Below are positions 17,272-25,388 of a stretch of 64,000 nt of DNA, piece by piece. The DNA comes from Flammeovirga aprica JL-4 (lineage in GTDB: Bacteria; Bacteroidota; Bacteroidia; Cytophagales; Flammeovirgaceae). The position numbers and the translations under genes were made by a program. Numbering within the stretch: position 1 is the first letter of the stretch; every line of letters starts with the position of its first letter. The notes under the pieces were generated by a model. It saw nothing but the letters and a program-made list of their open reading frames with translations. It had not been told where the DNA came from and ran no database searches. Location of the stretch: assembly GCF_012844305.1 (NCBI RefSeq), contig NZ_JABANE010000016.1:40413-104412 (forward strand), read 5' to 3'.

Positions 17272-19218
17272 TTATTTTTTGAAGTTCTTTACGCCTTCAT
17301 CTAAGAAGTTGATAAAGTTTTCCACATTTAAGTCATACGCTTTCGCTGGAATCATCTTTTCACCTTCGCTATTCAATAAGCAGTAATACGGTTGTGCATT
17401 ACTGTTGAATTTTACGATTTGGAAATCGAAGTTCTTCGCTCCAATTGTTTTCTTCATTTTCTTATCAAAAGTAGATTGTATCCACTCCTCTTCTGGCAAT
17501 TCTGTTGGATCATCAACATATAACGCTAGAATGATATAATCTTCTCTTAAACGCTGTAATACTCTAGGGTCTGACCAAACATTATCCTCCATCTTACGAC
17601 AGTTGGCACAGCCGTGTCCTGTAAAGTCAAGGAAGATAGGCTTGCCGAATTTTTTAGAAGCTTCTATCGCCTGATCGTAATCAAAATAACCTTTCAGACC
17701 GTGTGGTAAATCAAACAAATCGTCATATTTCACAGGAGTCAGCAGTGTTTGCTTTTTGTTTGGTCCAGAAATTTGAGCCGCATCTATTTCTTCGCGGATA
17801 ACACTTCTAATATCAAATGTATGACGTGAAGACTGTGGTAAGATACCTGACAGCATTTTTACTGGAGCACCAAATAAGCCAGGAATCATATAGATCACAA
17901 AACCAAAAACGGTTGTTGCTAAGATCATTCTTAGAGGACTGATTGAATCAACTGGAGAGTCATGAGGCAGTCTTATTTTTCCTAATAAATAGAGACCAAG
18001 CATCATAAATATCGCAATCCATATCACTAACATAATATCCTTATCCAAAATGTGTAAATGATATACATTGTCAATGTTAGATAAGAATTTAAATGCAAAT
18101 GCTAATTCAATAAAACCTAAAACTACTTTGACTGAGTTTAACCATCCACCTGATTTTGGCAAGCCTTTCATTAAGCCAGGGAAAAGTGCAAAGATCGTAA
18201 AAGGCAATGCGAATGCAGAAGCAAAGGCAATCATACCTAAAACAGGCTTTAATGCCGCTCCGTTAATAGACTGAATTAGAATGGAACCTACAATTGGACC
18301 TGTACATGAAAATGAAACTAGTACCAATGTAAATGCCATAAAAAATATAGCTACTAATCCTCCTTTATCAGATTGCTTGTCCATTTTATTGACCAATGAA
18401 CTAGGAAGTGTTATTTCAAACATCCCAAAGAAAGACAAGGCAAAAATGATGAAGGTGACGAAAAATAAAGTATTCGGTATCCAGTGGTTACTAAGCTGAT
18501 TTGCGAAAGTGGCATCCTTAGTTAAAGGGATTAATACTGCACCAAAGAAACCGTAAATCGCAATGATTGAAAATCCATATAAAAATGCTTTAGACTTTCC
18601 GCCACTTTGATTAGTGAAAAATGACACTGTTAACGGGATCATTGGGAAAACACAAGGCGTAAAAATGGCTGCTAATCCAAACAGAAAAGCTGAGATCATA
18701 AAGCCAAGAATGCTCTCATCTTCAGCACTGCCCTCCGCTTGTTTTGGGGATTCAAAAGTAAAATCTTTACTTAATGGAATACACTGTCCTGTTTCATCTG
18801 AACAGCTTTGTCCTGAAATACTTGTTTCTATTTTAAAAGGAACTTCAAGGATTTTTAATTGCTGAGTGAATTCACCGTGTTTTTTAAAGTACGTGATATC
18901 ACCCTCCCAAAGTTCATCGTATTTTTTCTTTGGATTGACTGGAGTAAACTTTCCTGCAACTTCAAATGTTTTGTTCAAAGTATATTCTACCTCTGTCAGC
19001 ATTGGTCCTAAATCAGGATCAAAATCTGAAGAATAAAGGTACCATCCGTCTATGATATCAGCTTTATAAGTGATAGTGATAACGTCTCCTTTCTGAGGTG
19101 AATTGTTTGATAGTTCAGCACTCCATTTGACAGGGTTAATCAATTGGGCATTGGTAGTAGATACCATCCCTATCAGGAATAGACCTATTAGATAAATTGA
19201 TCGAAAAAATGTGTTCAT
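17272..19218 (-). CDS. dsbD: Thiol:disulfide interchange protein DsbD
   Basis: The 648 residues carry the three DsbD parts. After a signal peptide (residues 1-24) comes the N-terminal periplasmic immunoglobulin-like domain, with its cysteine pair in CSDETGQC. Next is the eight-helix CcdA-like membrane domain, with one cysteine in FTPCVFPMIP and the other in SFSCTGPIVG. The C-terminal thioredoxin domain has GHGCANCRK near residue 535. DsbD moves electrons from cytoplasmic thioredoxin across the inner membrane to periplasmic reductases. The loop between the membrane and thioredoxin domains (residues about 450-510) is longer than usual. It is followed upstream by a DUF4286 gene 18 bases away, probably one transcript. 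Confidence 0.92.
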   Translation of the reverse strand: MNTFFRSIYLIGLFLIGMVSTTNAQLINPVKWSAELSNNSPQKGDVITITYKADIIDGWYLYSSDFDPDLGPMLTEVEYTLNKTFEVAGKFTPVNPKKKYDELWEGDITYFKKHGEFTQQLKILEVPFKIETSISGQSCSDETGQCIPLSKDFTFESPKQAEGSAEDESILGFMISAFLFGLAAIFTPCVFPMIPLTVSFFTNQSGGKSKAFLYGFSIIAIYGFFGAVLIPLTKDATFANQLSNHWIPNTLFFVTFIIFALSFFGMFEITLPSSLVNKMDKQSDKGGLVAIFFMAFTLVLVSFSCTGPIVGSILIQSINGAALKPVLGMIAFASAFALPFTIFALFPGLMKGLPKSGGWLNSVKVVLGFIELAFAFKFLSNIDNVYHLHILDKDIMLVIWIAIFMMLGLYLLGKIRLPHDSPVDSISPLRMILATTVFGFVIYMIPGLFGAPVKMLSGILPQSSRHTFDIRSVIREEIDAAQISGPNKKQTLLTPVKYDDLFDLPHGLKGYFDYDQAIEASKKFGKPIFLDFTGHGCANCRKMEDNVWSDPRVLQRLREDYIILALYVDDPTELPEEEWIQSTFDKKMKKTIGAKNFDFQIVKFNSNAQPYYCLLNSEGEKMIPAKAYDLNVENFINFLDEGVKNFKK

Positions 19219-19236
19219 GTTGTTTTTAAAATCGTT

Positions 19237-19548
19237 TTAGATCGTTTCTTCTCTTAATACAGAGCGGAACTGACTTACTTTCTCTCCGAATTTCTGTTTG
19301 AGTTGAACATGCAAATCCTGTTCGTGTTGTCTCATAAAACGGTCAGCGTCAGATAAGGTTTCTACATCTAACATCAGTGCAAAATTACTTCCGGTAGCTT
19401 CCGCTTTCTCAGACAATAATTTCATTAGTTTATGACTTTTAAAACACTTGGTATTCGCAACTTCAGGAATGAAAAAAGTTTTCATCCATTCTTTCCATGC
19501 AGATAGCACTTCATCGTCTACATGGAAGGAGATATTATATATGATCAT
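19237..19548 (-). CDS. DUF4286 family protein
   Basis: This 103-residue small protein begins MIIYNISFHVDDEV and continues with WKEWMKTFFIPEVANTKCF, the conserved pattern of DUF4286, an uncharacterised Bacteroidota family with a dimeric alpha-beta (ferredoxin-like) barrel fold related to antibiotic-biosynthesis monooxygenases. No catalytic residues are evident, and a role in stress or small-molecule binding is speculation. It precedes dsbD by 18 bases on the same strand and is probably the first gene of that operon. A 160-bp mobile element (19643-19802) starts 94 bases upstream. Confidence 0.85.
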   Translation of the reverse strand: MIIYNISFHVDDEVLSAWKEWMKTFFIPEVANTKCFKSHKLMKLLSEKAEATGSNFALMLDVETLSDADRFMRQHEQDLHVQLKQKFGEKVSQFRSVLREETI

Positions 19549-19642
19549 GGTATGTAATTTTCTGCAAAATAAAGACTATAGTAATAATGTACTATTTTTT
19601 AAAATTCTTTTTCATATTGACCTACAAGCTATACCCGTTTTC

Positions 19643-19802
19643 AAGCAGTTAAACACTTAAAATTGGGAAAAGTTAGATTATTATTTTTTTGCCTAATCAA
19701 GGCAGAATTGAAGAGCATAGCATAGCTATGTGATGAAATTCTAACGCTGAGTAGTCAAAAAAAGAAGGTCTAAAACTTCCGATTTTAATTGTATAACTGC
19801 TT
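19643..19802 (+). mobile_element. 160-bp MITE-like element, family 2, copy A
   Basis: Terminal inverted repeats of about 26 bp (left 19643-19669 starting AAGCAGTT, right 19777-19802 ending AACTGCTT) bound a non-coding core containing ATTCTAACG and a self-complementary CATAGCATAGCTATG. An element of the same 160-bp length lies at 37068-37227 in the opposite orientation, sharing roughly three quarters of its bases throughout. There is no coding capacity and no clear target-site duplication. The rest of the 19549-20308 gap holds the CGTAA-N4-TTACG pair. Confidence 0.65.
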
Positions 19803-19925
19803 AATACCTAAGCAATCTATTTTATCTAAATAATGAAATTTATTGAGTACAAATATCAATTCATTTCTTCAAAGATTGATTGTATATACTTCCTTACTAC
19901 TTGTATAAATTTCCTTTGTATTAGA

Positions 19926-20045
19926 ACGTAAATAATTACGATGTTTATTTTAGTTGTATTATTCTAAGAAATCATGTGATTGAGTAATGTAGACTGGAAA
20001 GAAATTTCATTTGAGAAGTGTAATAAAGTACGTAAATATTTACGT
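19926..20045. promoter_or_regulatory. Two CGTAA-N4-TTACG palindromes upstream of the Hpt-queG genes
   Basis: CGTAA-ATAA-TTACG lies at 19927-19940 and a 16-bp perfect palindrome ACGTAAATATTTACGT at 20030-20045. The cores are exactly 104 bp apart, about ten helical turns, which would suit cooperative binding of a dimeric regulator. They lie 264-383 bases before the Hpt gene, so the controlled promoter is not certain. Confidence 0.35.
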
Positions 20046-20308
20046 TTATTAATTTTGAGATGCTATTGATATAAATTCTACATCTGTGATATTGTAAAGA
20101 AATTTGGGTATTTAGGGGTAACGGAGATAAGGTTTGGAACTTTTTAATCCAAATTAGGATTGAAGGAGTAAAGAATACTTCGATTACCATGATTTTAAGA
20201 GTTAGACCTTTTATTCTTTGAAGATTAACGTCAGAAAAATGGAATAAAAAAAAGATCTTACATGGGAACTAAAACGGAGTATTAGTCATATCGTAAAAAA
20301 TATTGACT

Positions 20309-20668
20309 ATGAAACCTAATTTTATTAAAACATACCCTACTATTCCTCTATTAAAGATGAAGGTTTGGGAAGAAATTAAGACCTTTGCACAAGAAGAATA
20401 TCAGCAACTAGCCATCATAAAATGCTTTAAGAGGGATTTTTATGATTTGATTTCTGAGGCAAGAGGAGGAATTACGGACAATAATACCCCGTTACTTCTT
20501 CAGTCGTTACATACTTTAAAAGGTATTGCGGGAACAATAGGTGCTACTAGACTTCAGTTTATTACTAAAGAAGCGGAAGGAATGACACGGATAGACAGTG
20601 CTTTTATTGATGAAATAGAGCAATGTGGCAGGGTGTCAATAGATGCATTGAATAATCATTGTGGATAA
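20309..20668 (+). CDS. Small Hpt (histidine phosphotransfer) protein
   Basis: The 119 residues from the ATG at 20309 form a single four-helix Hpt domain. The phosphorylatable histidine is His68 in [12 protein letters not shown], a full match to the H-x-L-K-G-x-x-x-x-x-G motif, preceded by an acidic helix. Such proteins shuttle phosphate between hybrid kinases and response regulators. No kinase is adjacent; the nearest are the single-domain receiver at 28.4 kb and the hybrid kinase at 52-55 kb. The gene overlaps the start of queG by eight bases, so the two are translated from one message although their functions look unrelated. An alternative TTG start at 20303 would add two residues. Confidence 0.85.
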   Translation: MKPNFIKTYPTIPLLKMKVWEEIKTFAQEEYQQLAIIKCFKRDFYDLISEARGGITDNNTPLLLQSLHTLKGIAGTIGATRLQFITKEAEGMTRIDSAFIDEIEQCGRVSIDALNNHCG

Positions 20669-21599
20669 GGTAAATCAAAAGGAAAAGTATTCAAGACTTA
20701 TAAAGGAAGAGGCAAAACGCCTTGGTTTTTCAGAATGTGGAATTGCAAAAGCAGGTTTTTTGGAGGAAGAAGCAGATCCTTTGGAAAAATGGCTGAAAGC
20801 AGGAATGCATGGGGAAATGGGTTATATGGCCAATCATTTTGATAAGCGACTTGATCCAACTAAGTTGGTAGAAGGAGCAAAATCAGTGGTAATGCTTTCT
20901 TATAATTATTTTCCAGCCAAAGATTTAGCACAGGAAGGGAATTTCAAAGTAGCAAAATATGCTTACGGAGAAGATTATCATTATGTGATAAAACGAAAGC
21001 TCAAGGACCTTGTAAAGTTTATCAATGCTGAAATTGGTGAAGTGGAAGGGAGAGTGTTTGTAGATTCTGCTCCTGTGATGGAAAGAGCTTGGGCTAAAAA
21101 AGCGGGTTTAGGCTGGATTGGGAAGCACAGTTTGCTATTGAATAGACAAATGGGGAGCTTCTTCTTTTTAGCGGAACTGATTATTGATTTAGATCTTCAG
21201 GAAGATGCTCCAATCAAAGATTACTGCGGAACGTGTACCCGATGTATTGATGCTTGCCCAACAGATGCAATTCCGGAAAAAGGAATTGTAGATGGAAGTA
21301 AATGTATTTCTTATTTGACTATAGAACTAAAAGATCAGATCCCTCAAGAGTTTCAAGGAAAAATGGAAGATTGGATCTTTGGTTGTGATATCTGTCAGGA
21401 TGTTTGTCCTTGGAATCGATTCTCAAAACCACACAATACACCTGAATTTTCTCCTCATGATCACTTAGGTGAAATGTCTAAAAATGATTGGCAAGAGATT
21501 ACAGATGAGGTGTTTAAGGAAATTTTTAGAAAGTCAGCTGTAAAAAGAACAAAGCTTGAGGGCTTAAAGAGAAATATTTCTTTTACACAAAAAAAGTGA
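20661..21599 (+). CDS. queG: Epoxyqueuosine reductase QueG
   Basis: The 312-residue iron-sulfur, cobalamin-dependent enzyme carries out the last step of queuosine synthesis: reduction of epoxyqueuosine to queuosine at position 34 of tRNAs for Asp, Asn, His and Tyr. The first [4Fe-4S] cluster uses Cys189, Cys192, Cys195 and Cys199 ([12 protein letters not shown]). The second lies in [11 protein letters not shown] near residue 240. The N-terminal cobalamin domain shows [13 protein letters not shown] and [12 protein letters not shown]. The protein ends just after [15 protein letters not shown], so it lacks the C-terminal HEAT extension of some homologues. The start is GTG at 20661, inside the end of the Hpt gene. 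queA, the preceding enzyme of the pathway, is also in the window at 60.1 kb. Confidence 0.93.
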   Translation: MDKVNQKEKYSRLIKEEAKRLGFSECGIAKAGFLEEEADPLEKWLKAGMHGEMGYMANHFDKRLDPTKLVEGAKSVVMLSYNYFPAKDLAQEGNFKVAKYAYGEDYHYVIKRKLKDLVKFINAEIGEVEGRVFVDSAPVMERAWAKKAGLGWIGKHSLLLNRQMGSFFFLAELIIDLDLQEDAPIKDYCGTCTRCIDACPTDAIPEKGIVDGSKCISYLTIELKDQIPQEFQGKMEDWIFGCDICQDVCPWNRFSKPHNTPEFSPHDHLGEMSKNDWQEITDEVFKEIFRKSAVKRTKLEGLKRNISFTQKK

Positions 21600-21668
21600 T
21601 CACCTTCTGGTTTAGGTGACCACTGTAATAATTTCTTGATTTTTTAATGTGAGTGAGTATGTTTTATT

Positions 21669-21875
21669 TTAGCCAACTAGTGCATACGAATTAATATGTT
21701 TGTTGCACTCATTTTGGATCGTAAAGGCATACTTTGGAAAGTTTGATTTTCCCCATGATCTCAAAGAAAGAACCTCGTTGATCGATAGGATTCCCAAAGA
21801 TTTGCGTAACTCTTTTAAAAATAAGTGTCTGTCAAATGACACTTTTTTGAGAATTACCTTAGTATATTCAAGCAT
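21669..21875 (-). CDS. Conserved small protein of Bacteroidota, unknown function
   Basis: The 68 residues from the ATG at 21875 begin MLEYTKVILKKVSFDRHLF and continue KELRKSL. I recall similar short proteins widely in Flavobacteriia and Cytophagia, starting MLEYTK and containing KVSFD, but no function is known. The open frame extends 18 codons further upstream; those residues (MFNQIFNFQDNQVKPYPI) look like untranslated leader. The gene has its own space between queG and batD and is on the opposite strand, with nothing else overlapping. It could act as a small regulator, but nothing in the sequence supports a specific role. Confidence 0.7.
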   Translation of the reverse strand: MLEYTKVILKKVSFDRHLFLKELRKSLGILSINEVLSLRSWGKSNFPKYAFTIQNECNKHINSYALVG

Positions 21876-22056
21876 GATCGGGTACGGTTTTACTTGGTTA
21901 TCTTGAAAATTAAAAATTTGGTTGAACAATTATTTTGACATCTGCTAATAAGTGTAACGCTAATATAGTGTATAAGTTACATTTTTATTAGTTATAATAC
22001 ATTTTTTTAAACTTTTTTCACATCTTTTCTTCCTTCGAATTATAGATATTTACGGT

Positions 22057-23532
22057 ATGAAAAGATCACTATTGAAATTTTTTACTTTTAAAGGCTCAAT
22101 ACAACAAATTGGGCTTCTTGTACTTTGCTCAATCCTGTTGTCATTTTCTACTTATGCACAAACAGTAAGTATTGCAATCGGTAGAACAGAGATTGGTCAG
22201 AATGAAAATTTTGAAATCACTTTAACTGTTAAAAACGGTCGTTTGACCAAGTATTCAGAGTTTCCTGATATTGCAGGATTCAAAAAAGGAAGACCGTCTA
22301 CATCAAGTCAGACTTCAATTATAAATGGTCAGGTTTCGACACAGCAGAGTGTGGTTCAGATGTATGCACCTACTCAACAAGGTACATTCAAGCTGGCACC
22401 TTTTACAATGTCTGTCAATGGAAAATCTGTAAATAGTAATGGAGCAACCATCAAAGTAGGTGCTCCGGTACAAAGACAGGTGTATGATCCTTTTGCAGAT
22501 TTCTGGGGTGGAGGTTCATCAAGAAACCAACAAAACCAACAATTTATAGATGTAGAAGCAGATGCATTTTTCTCAGTAAGCACTGATAAGAACAGTGTAT
22601 ACAGAGGAGAAGGTTTTAAAATGGACATCTCTTTCTATGTGGCTGTGACGAACAGAGCAGAAATGGATTTTTATAAACTGGATGAGCAAGTGACTGAGAT
22701 TTTAAAGAAAGTAAAACCTAAAAACTGTTGGGAAGAAAACTTTAATATTGAGTCTGTACATTCAGAATATGTTACTGTAAATGGTAAATCTTACCGTCAG
22801 TACAAGATATATGAGGCAATGTTCTATCCTCTGAATACTGAAGATATTGTGATTGAGCCTACAGAGCTTCAGATGATCAAATATCAGGTGGCACAAAGAC
22901 AGTCTTTCTTTGGCAGAAATAGCAAAGAGACCGTTGAGGTGTTTAAGTCAAGAGGAAGAACAGTAAAGGTGAAGCCACTTCCAGATAGTCAGTTTAAGAG
23001 TATTGCGAGTGTGGGGAATTACCGCTTAAAACAAAAGTTGAGCGACACAGAGATTCAAACAGGAGAAAGTGTAACGCTTGAATTTAAAGTGGAAGGTGTA
23101 GGTAATATTTCATCAATCCGTGAGCCGGACTTAGTAGAATCAGAAGATTTACTTTTCTACCCTCCGAGTGTATCTCAAAACATTAAGAGAGCCAATGGCA
23201 AGGTGGTAGGTTCAAAAGAGTTTGTCTATTATATAGAGCCACAAGAGCCAGGGGAATATAATTTGAAGGATTTTATCAGCCTGACAATTTTCAATACAAG
23301 AACAAAGAAATACGAAACGTTATATCCTGAAGGCACAGTGGTGGTAAAAGGAAAGAGTCTTAGAGATGCTAAAATCTCAAAAACAGACCTTGGTTCTTTT
23401 TATGACGCTATGAAAAATGCAGATAACACTTTATTATCTATGGATAATACACCGATGATTCAGATTATTTTGAACATCTTTGTACTTATCGCATTGATTA
23501 TTACAGGCGTGTTACTCTTTAAAAAGTTCTAA
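22057..23532 (+). CDS. batD: BatD family protein (aerotolerance-type)
   Basis: The 491-residue secreted or membrane protein has a signal peptide at residues 1-35 (GLLVLCSILLSFSTYAQ), two or three immunoglobulin-like beta domains (VSIAIGRTEIGQNENFEITL; SIASVGNYRLKQKLSDTEIQ; GESVTLEFKVEGVGNI) and a C-terminal transmembrane helix (IILNIFVLIALIITGVLLF) with a short basic tail. This is the BatD (BatD/DUF11-like 'oxygen tolerance') layout. BatD normally works with the VWA-domain proteins BatA and BatB and a MoxR ATPase in envelope stress resistance. None of these partners is adjacent, so this may be a second, solitary copy. At 491 residues it is shorter than the usual about 600. A lipoprotein gene follows after 14 bases. 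Confidence 0.85.
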   Translation: MKRSLLKFFTFKGSIQQIGLLVLCSILLSFSTYAQTVSIAIGRTEIGQNENFEITLTVKNGRLTKYSEFPDIAGFKKGRPSTSSQTSIINGQVSTQQSVVQMYAPTQQGTFKLAPFTMSVNGKSVNSNGATIKVGAPVQRQVYDPFADFWGGGSSRNQQNQQFIDVEADAFFSVSTDKNSVYRGEGFKMDISFYVAVTNRAEMDFYKLDEQVTEILKKVKPKNCWEENFNIESVHSEYVTVNGKSYRQYKIYEAMFYPLNTEDIVIEPTELQMIKYQVAQRQSFFGRNSKETVEVFKSRGRTVKVKPLPDSQFKSIASVGNYRLKQKLSDTEIQTGESVTLEFKVEGVGNISSIREPDLVESEDLLFYPPSVSQNIKRANGKVVGSKEFVYYIEPQEPGEYNLKDFISLTIFNTRTKKYETLYPEGTVVVKGKSLRDAKISKTDLGSFYDAMKNADNTLLSMDNTPMIQIILNIFVLIALIITGVLLFKKF

Positions 23533-23546
23533 TTAAAGAAGAAATT

Positions 23547-24365
23547 ATGAAGGGAAATTTCTCTCTATATATATTTAATATAATAATAGCACTGTGTTTT
23601 TTCACTTCTTGTGAAAGGTATGTAGATACTTTTCCTCCAGTGATAGAGTTTTTTCTGATCAATGATAATGATGGGAAAAACGGTGAGGTGGATGTTGATA
23701 CTTTAAGTACTGATCTTGAAATCCGTGCTTTTTTTAGAGACGAGAGCAGTATGCTTTCTTATACCATTTCTTTTGAATATATAGGAGGGGATGATTCACC
23801 GGGTTTGAGAGTACCCGCTTATCTAAATCAATTTGATACATTTCCGGTTGCTGGAGCTCAGACAGAAATTTTCAGAACGATAAGAGTGGCTTCAGGTCCA
23901 GATTCTGACAATTCAGCAGTAGCGGCAACAGGAGATTATAATGTGCACATGGATGCTAAAGATGTAGCTCTAAATAATGCACAGCGAGCAACGATAGCGA
24001 TGGAGTTTAGAAACTATACTCCTTTCTATAAATTTTCTGAGATAGAGCAGGATTCTACTACAGCACAAAAGGATGTAACCTTCCCAATCAACTTTATTTT
24101 AGGAGATTTGGATAAAAACACGAACTCTCTTTCTATGGAGATGTTCTGGCTTTTGTATGATCCAGATAATATTGAAAACGGAGGAATTACCGATTCATTG
24201 ATACAAGTGTTCCCAGTAGCGACGCCTACTCCTGGAAATGATTCAATTCCTTATAATGAGTCTTTTGTTTTCCCAGATACTGGTAACTATGAACTAAGGT
24301 TTAAAGCGGGAGACGAAAGAAGAAATGAAACAAATGCCAATATTTTCATCCGAGTAGATAACTAG
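23547..24365 (+). CDS. Lipoprotein with immunoglobulin-like (possibly DUF4625) fold
   Basis: The 272-residue protein has a lipoprotein signal ending in FFTSC (Cys21), followed by Asp-rich beta-strand sequence (PPVIEFFLINDNDGKNGEVD, then FFRDESSMLSYTISFEYIG). The pattern of acidic loops and repeated strands resembles cell-surface immunoglobulin-like lipoproteins such as DUF4625, but the match is weak by eye. The gene follows batD by 14 bases and is probably cotranscribed, which suggests an outer-envelope location and a role near BatD. Both end before a strong terminator at 24386-24427. No enzymatic motif is visible. Confidence 0.7.
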   Translation: MKGNFSLYIFNIIIALCFFTSCERYVDTFPPVIEFFLINDNDGKNGEVDVDTLSTDLEIRAFFRDESSMLSYTISFEYIGGDDSPGLRVPAYLNQFDTFPVAGAQTEIFRTIRVASGPDSDNSAVAATGDYNVHMDAKDVALNNAQRATIAMEFRNYTPFYKFSEIEQDSTTAQKDVTFPINFILGDLDKNTNSLSMEMFWLLYDPDNIENGGITDSLIQVFPVATPTPGNDSIPYNESFVFPDTGNYELRFKAGDERRNETNANIFIRVDN

Positions 24366-24385
24366 AAAGTATTCCATATAAATAG

Positions 24386-24427
24386 AAAGACCTCTTACAG
24401 TATTTGTCCTGTAAGAGGTCTTTTTTT
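24386..24427. terminator. Strong bidirectional terminator between the batD operon and era
   Basis: A 15-bp perfect stem pairs 24386-24400 with 24409-24423 (core GACCTCTTACAG) around an 8-base loop, with a T-run to 24427. Confidence 0.9.
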
Positions 24428-24446
24428 ATTAATAAGGTATCAGAGA

Positions 24447-25340
24447 TTAATCATTCTTATAACCAAACATCTTCAAGCTTTTATCATTCTTTCTCCAGTC
24501 TGAATCTACTTTCACATGCGTTTCAAGGAATACTTTTTTCTGAATGAATTTTTCTAATTCTTTTCTTGAATCAGCCCCAACATGTTTCAGTTTAATACCA
24601 CCTTTGCCAATGATAATACCTTTTTGGCTTTCTCTTTCTACCATAATTGTAGCTTTGATTTTCACCATATCATCACTTTCTTTAAAGCTTTCTACAATCA
24701 CCTCACAAGAATAAGGTACTTCTTCTTTGTAGTGCATAAAGATTTTTTCTCTGATGATTTCAGAAACAAAGAAACGCATCGGTTTATCCGTCAACTCTTC
24801 TTTGTCATAGAAAGCCTCATGTTCAGGAAGTAGATTAAGAATTTCATCTAGAATGGCGGGGACATTAAAGCCATGTAAAGCAGAAACAGGCATAATCACT
24901 TTAGGATTAAGCTTTTCTTGCCAGTATGTTACTTTTTTCAAGACATCATCTTGCTTTGCCTGATCAATTTTATTGATAATGACAATGATCGGTGCCTTTG
25001 TTTTCTCCAACTTTATAAGAGCATCTTTCTCTTTAAAAGTTTCAAAAATATCTGTTACAAAAAGTACAACATCAGCATCATTCAAAGAGTTGTCCACAAA
25101 GTCCATCATAGACTCATGCAATTCGTACTTAGGATTGATAATACCAGGAGTATCTGAATAAACAATCTGATAATCCTCAGAACTCATAATCCCCATAATA
25201 CGGTGTCGAGTGGTTTGCGCCTTGCTTGTAATAATGGAAAGCCTCTCTCCCACCAACTCATTCATCAACGTTGATTTACCAACATTTGGTTTTCCTACAA
25301 TACTCACAAAACCTGCTTTGTGCTTTTTCCCTTCACTCAT
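24447..25340 (-). CDS. era: GTPase Era
   Basis: The 297-residue protein has the Era architecture: an N-terminal GTPase domain and a C-terminal KH RNA-binding domain. The G motifs are GKPNVGKST (G1, about residue 16), SDTPGI (G3) and NKID (G4). The KH segment contains IIGKGGIKLKHVG. Era binds the 3' end of 16S rRNA and is essential for maturation of the 30S subunit. Its length matches the family. It is on the minus strand between the batD operon and recQ; 48 bases separate it from the recQ stop, so the two may share a transcript. The start is the ATG at 25340, fixed by the family's usual N-terminus. Confidence 0.96.
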   Translation of the reverse strand: MSEGKKHKAGFVSIVGKPNVGKSTLMNELVGERLSIITSKAQTTRHRIMGIMSSEDYQIVYSDTPGIINPKYELHESMMDFVDNSLNDADVVLFVTDIFETFKEKDALIKLEKTKAPIIVIINKIDQAKQDDVLKKVTYWQEKLNPKVIMPVSALHGFNVPAILDEILNLLPEHEAFYDKEELTDKPMRFFVSEIIREKIFMHYKEEVPYSCEVIVESFKESDDMVKIKATIMVERESQKGIIIGKGGIKLKHVGADSRKELEKFIQKKVFLETHVKVDSDWRKNDKSLKMFGYKND

Positions 25341-25388
25341 GATAATGTTCTACTTAAATTATATATGTTCAAAGTGTGCAAAAATCCT

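Noticed and set aside
19972..20190. A 72-codon minus-strand frame near the CGTAA palindromes
   Set aside because: Low-complexity AT-driven sequence, crossing the palindrome, with no family resemblance.
20660..20668. A perfect DnaA box (TTATCCACA on the minus strand)
   Set aside because: It is isolated and lies inside the overlapping Hpt/queG coding sequence, with no neighbouring boxes.
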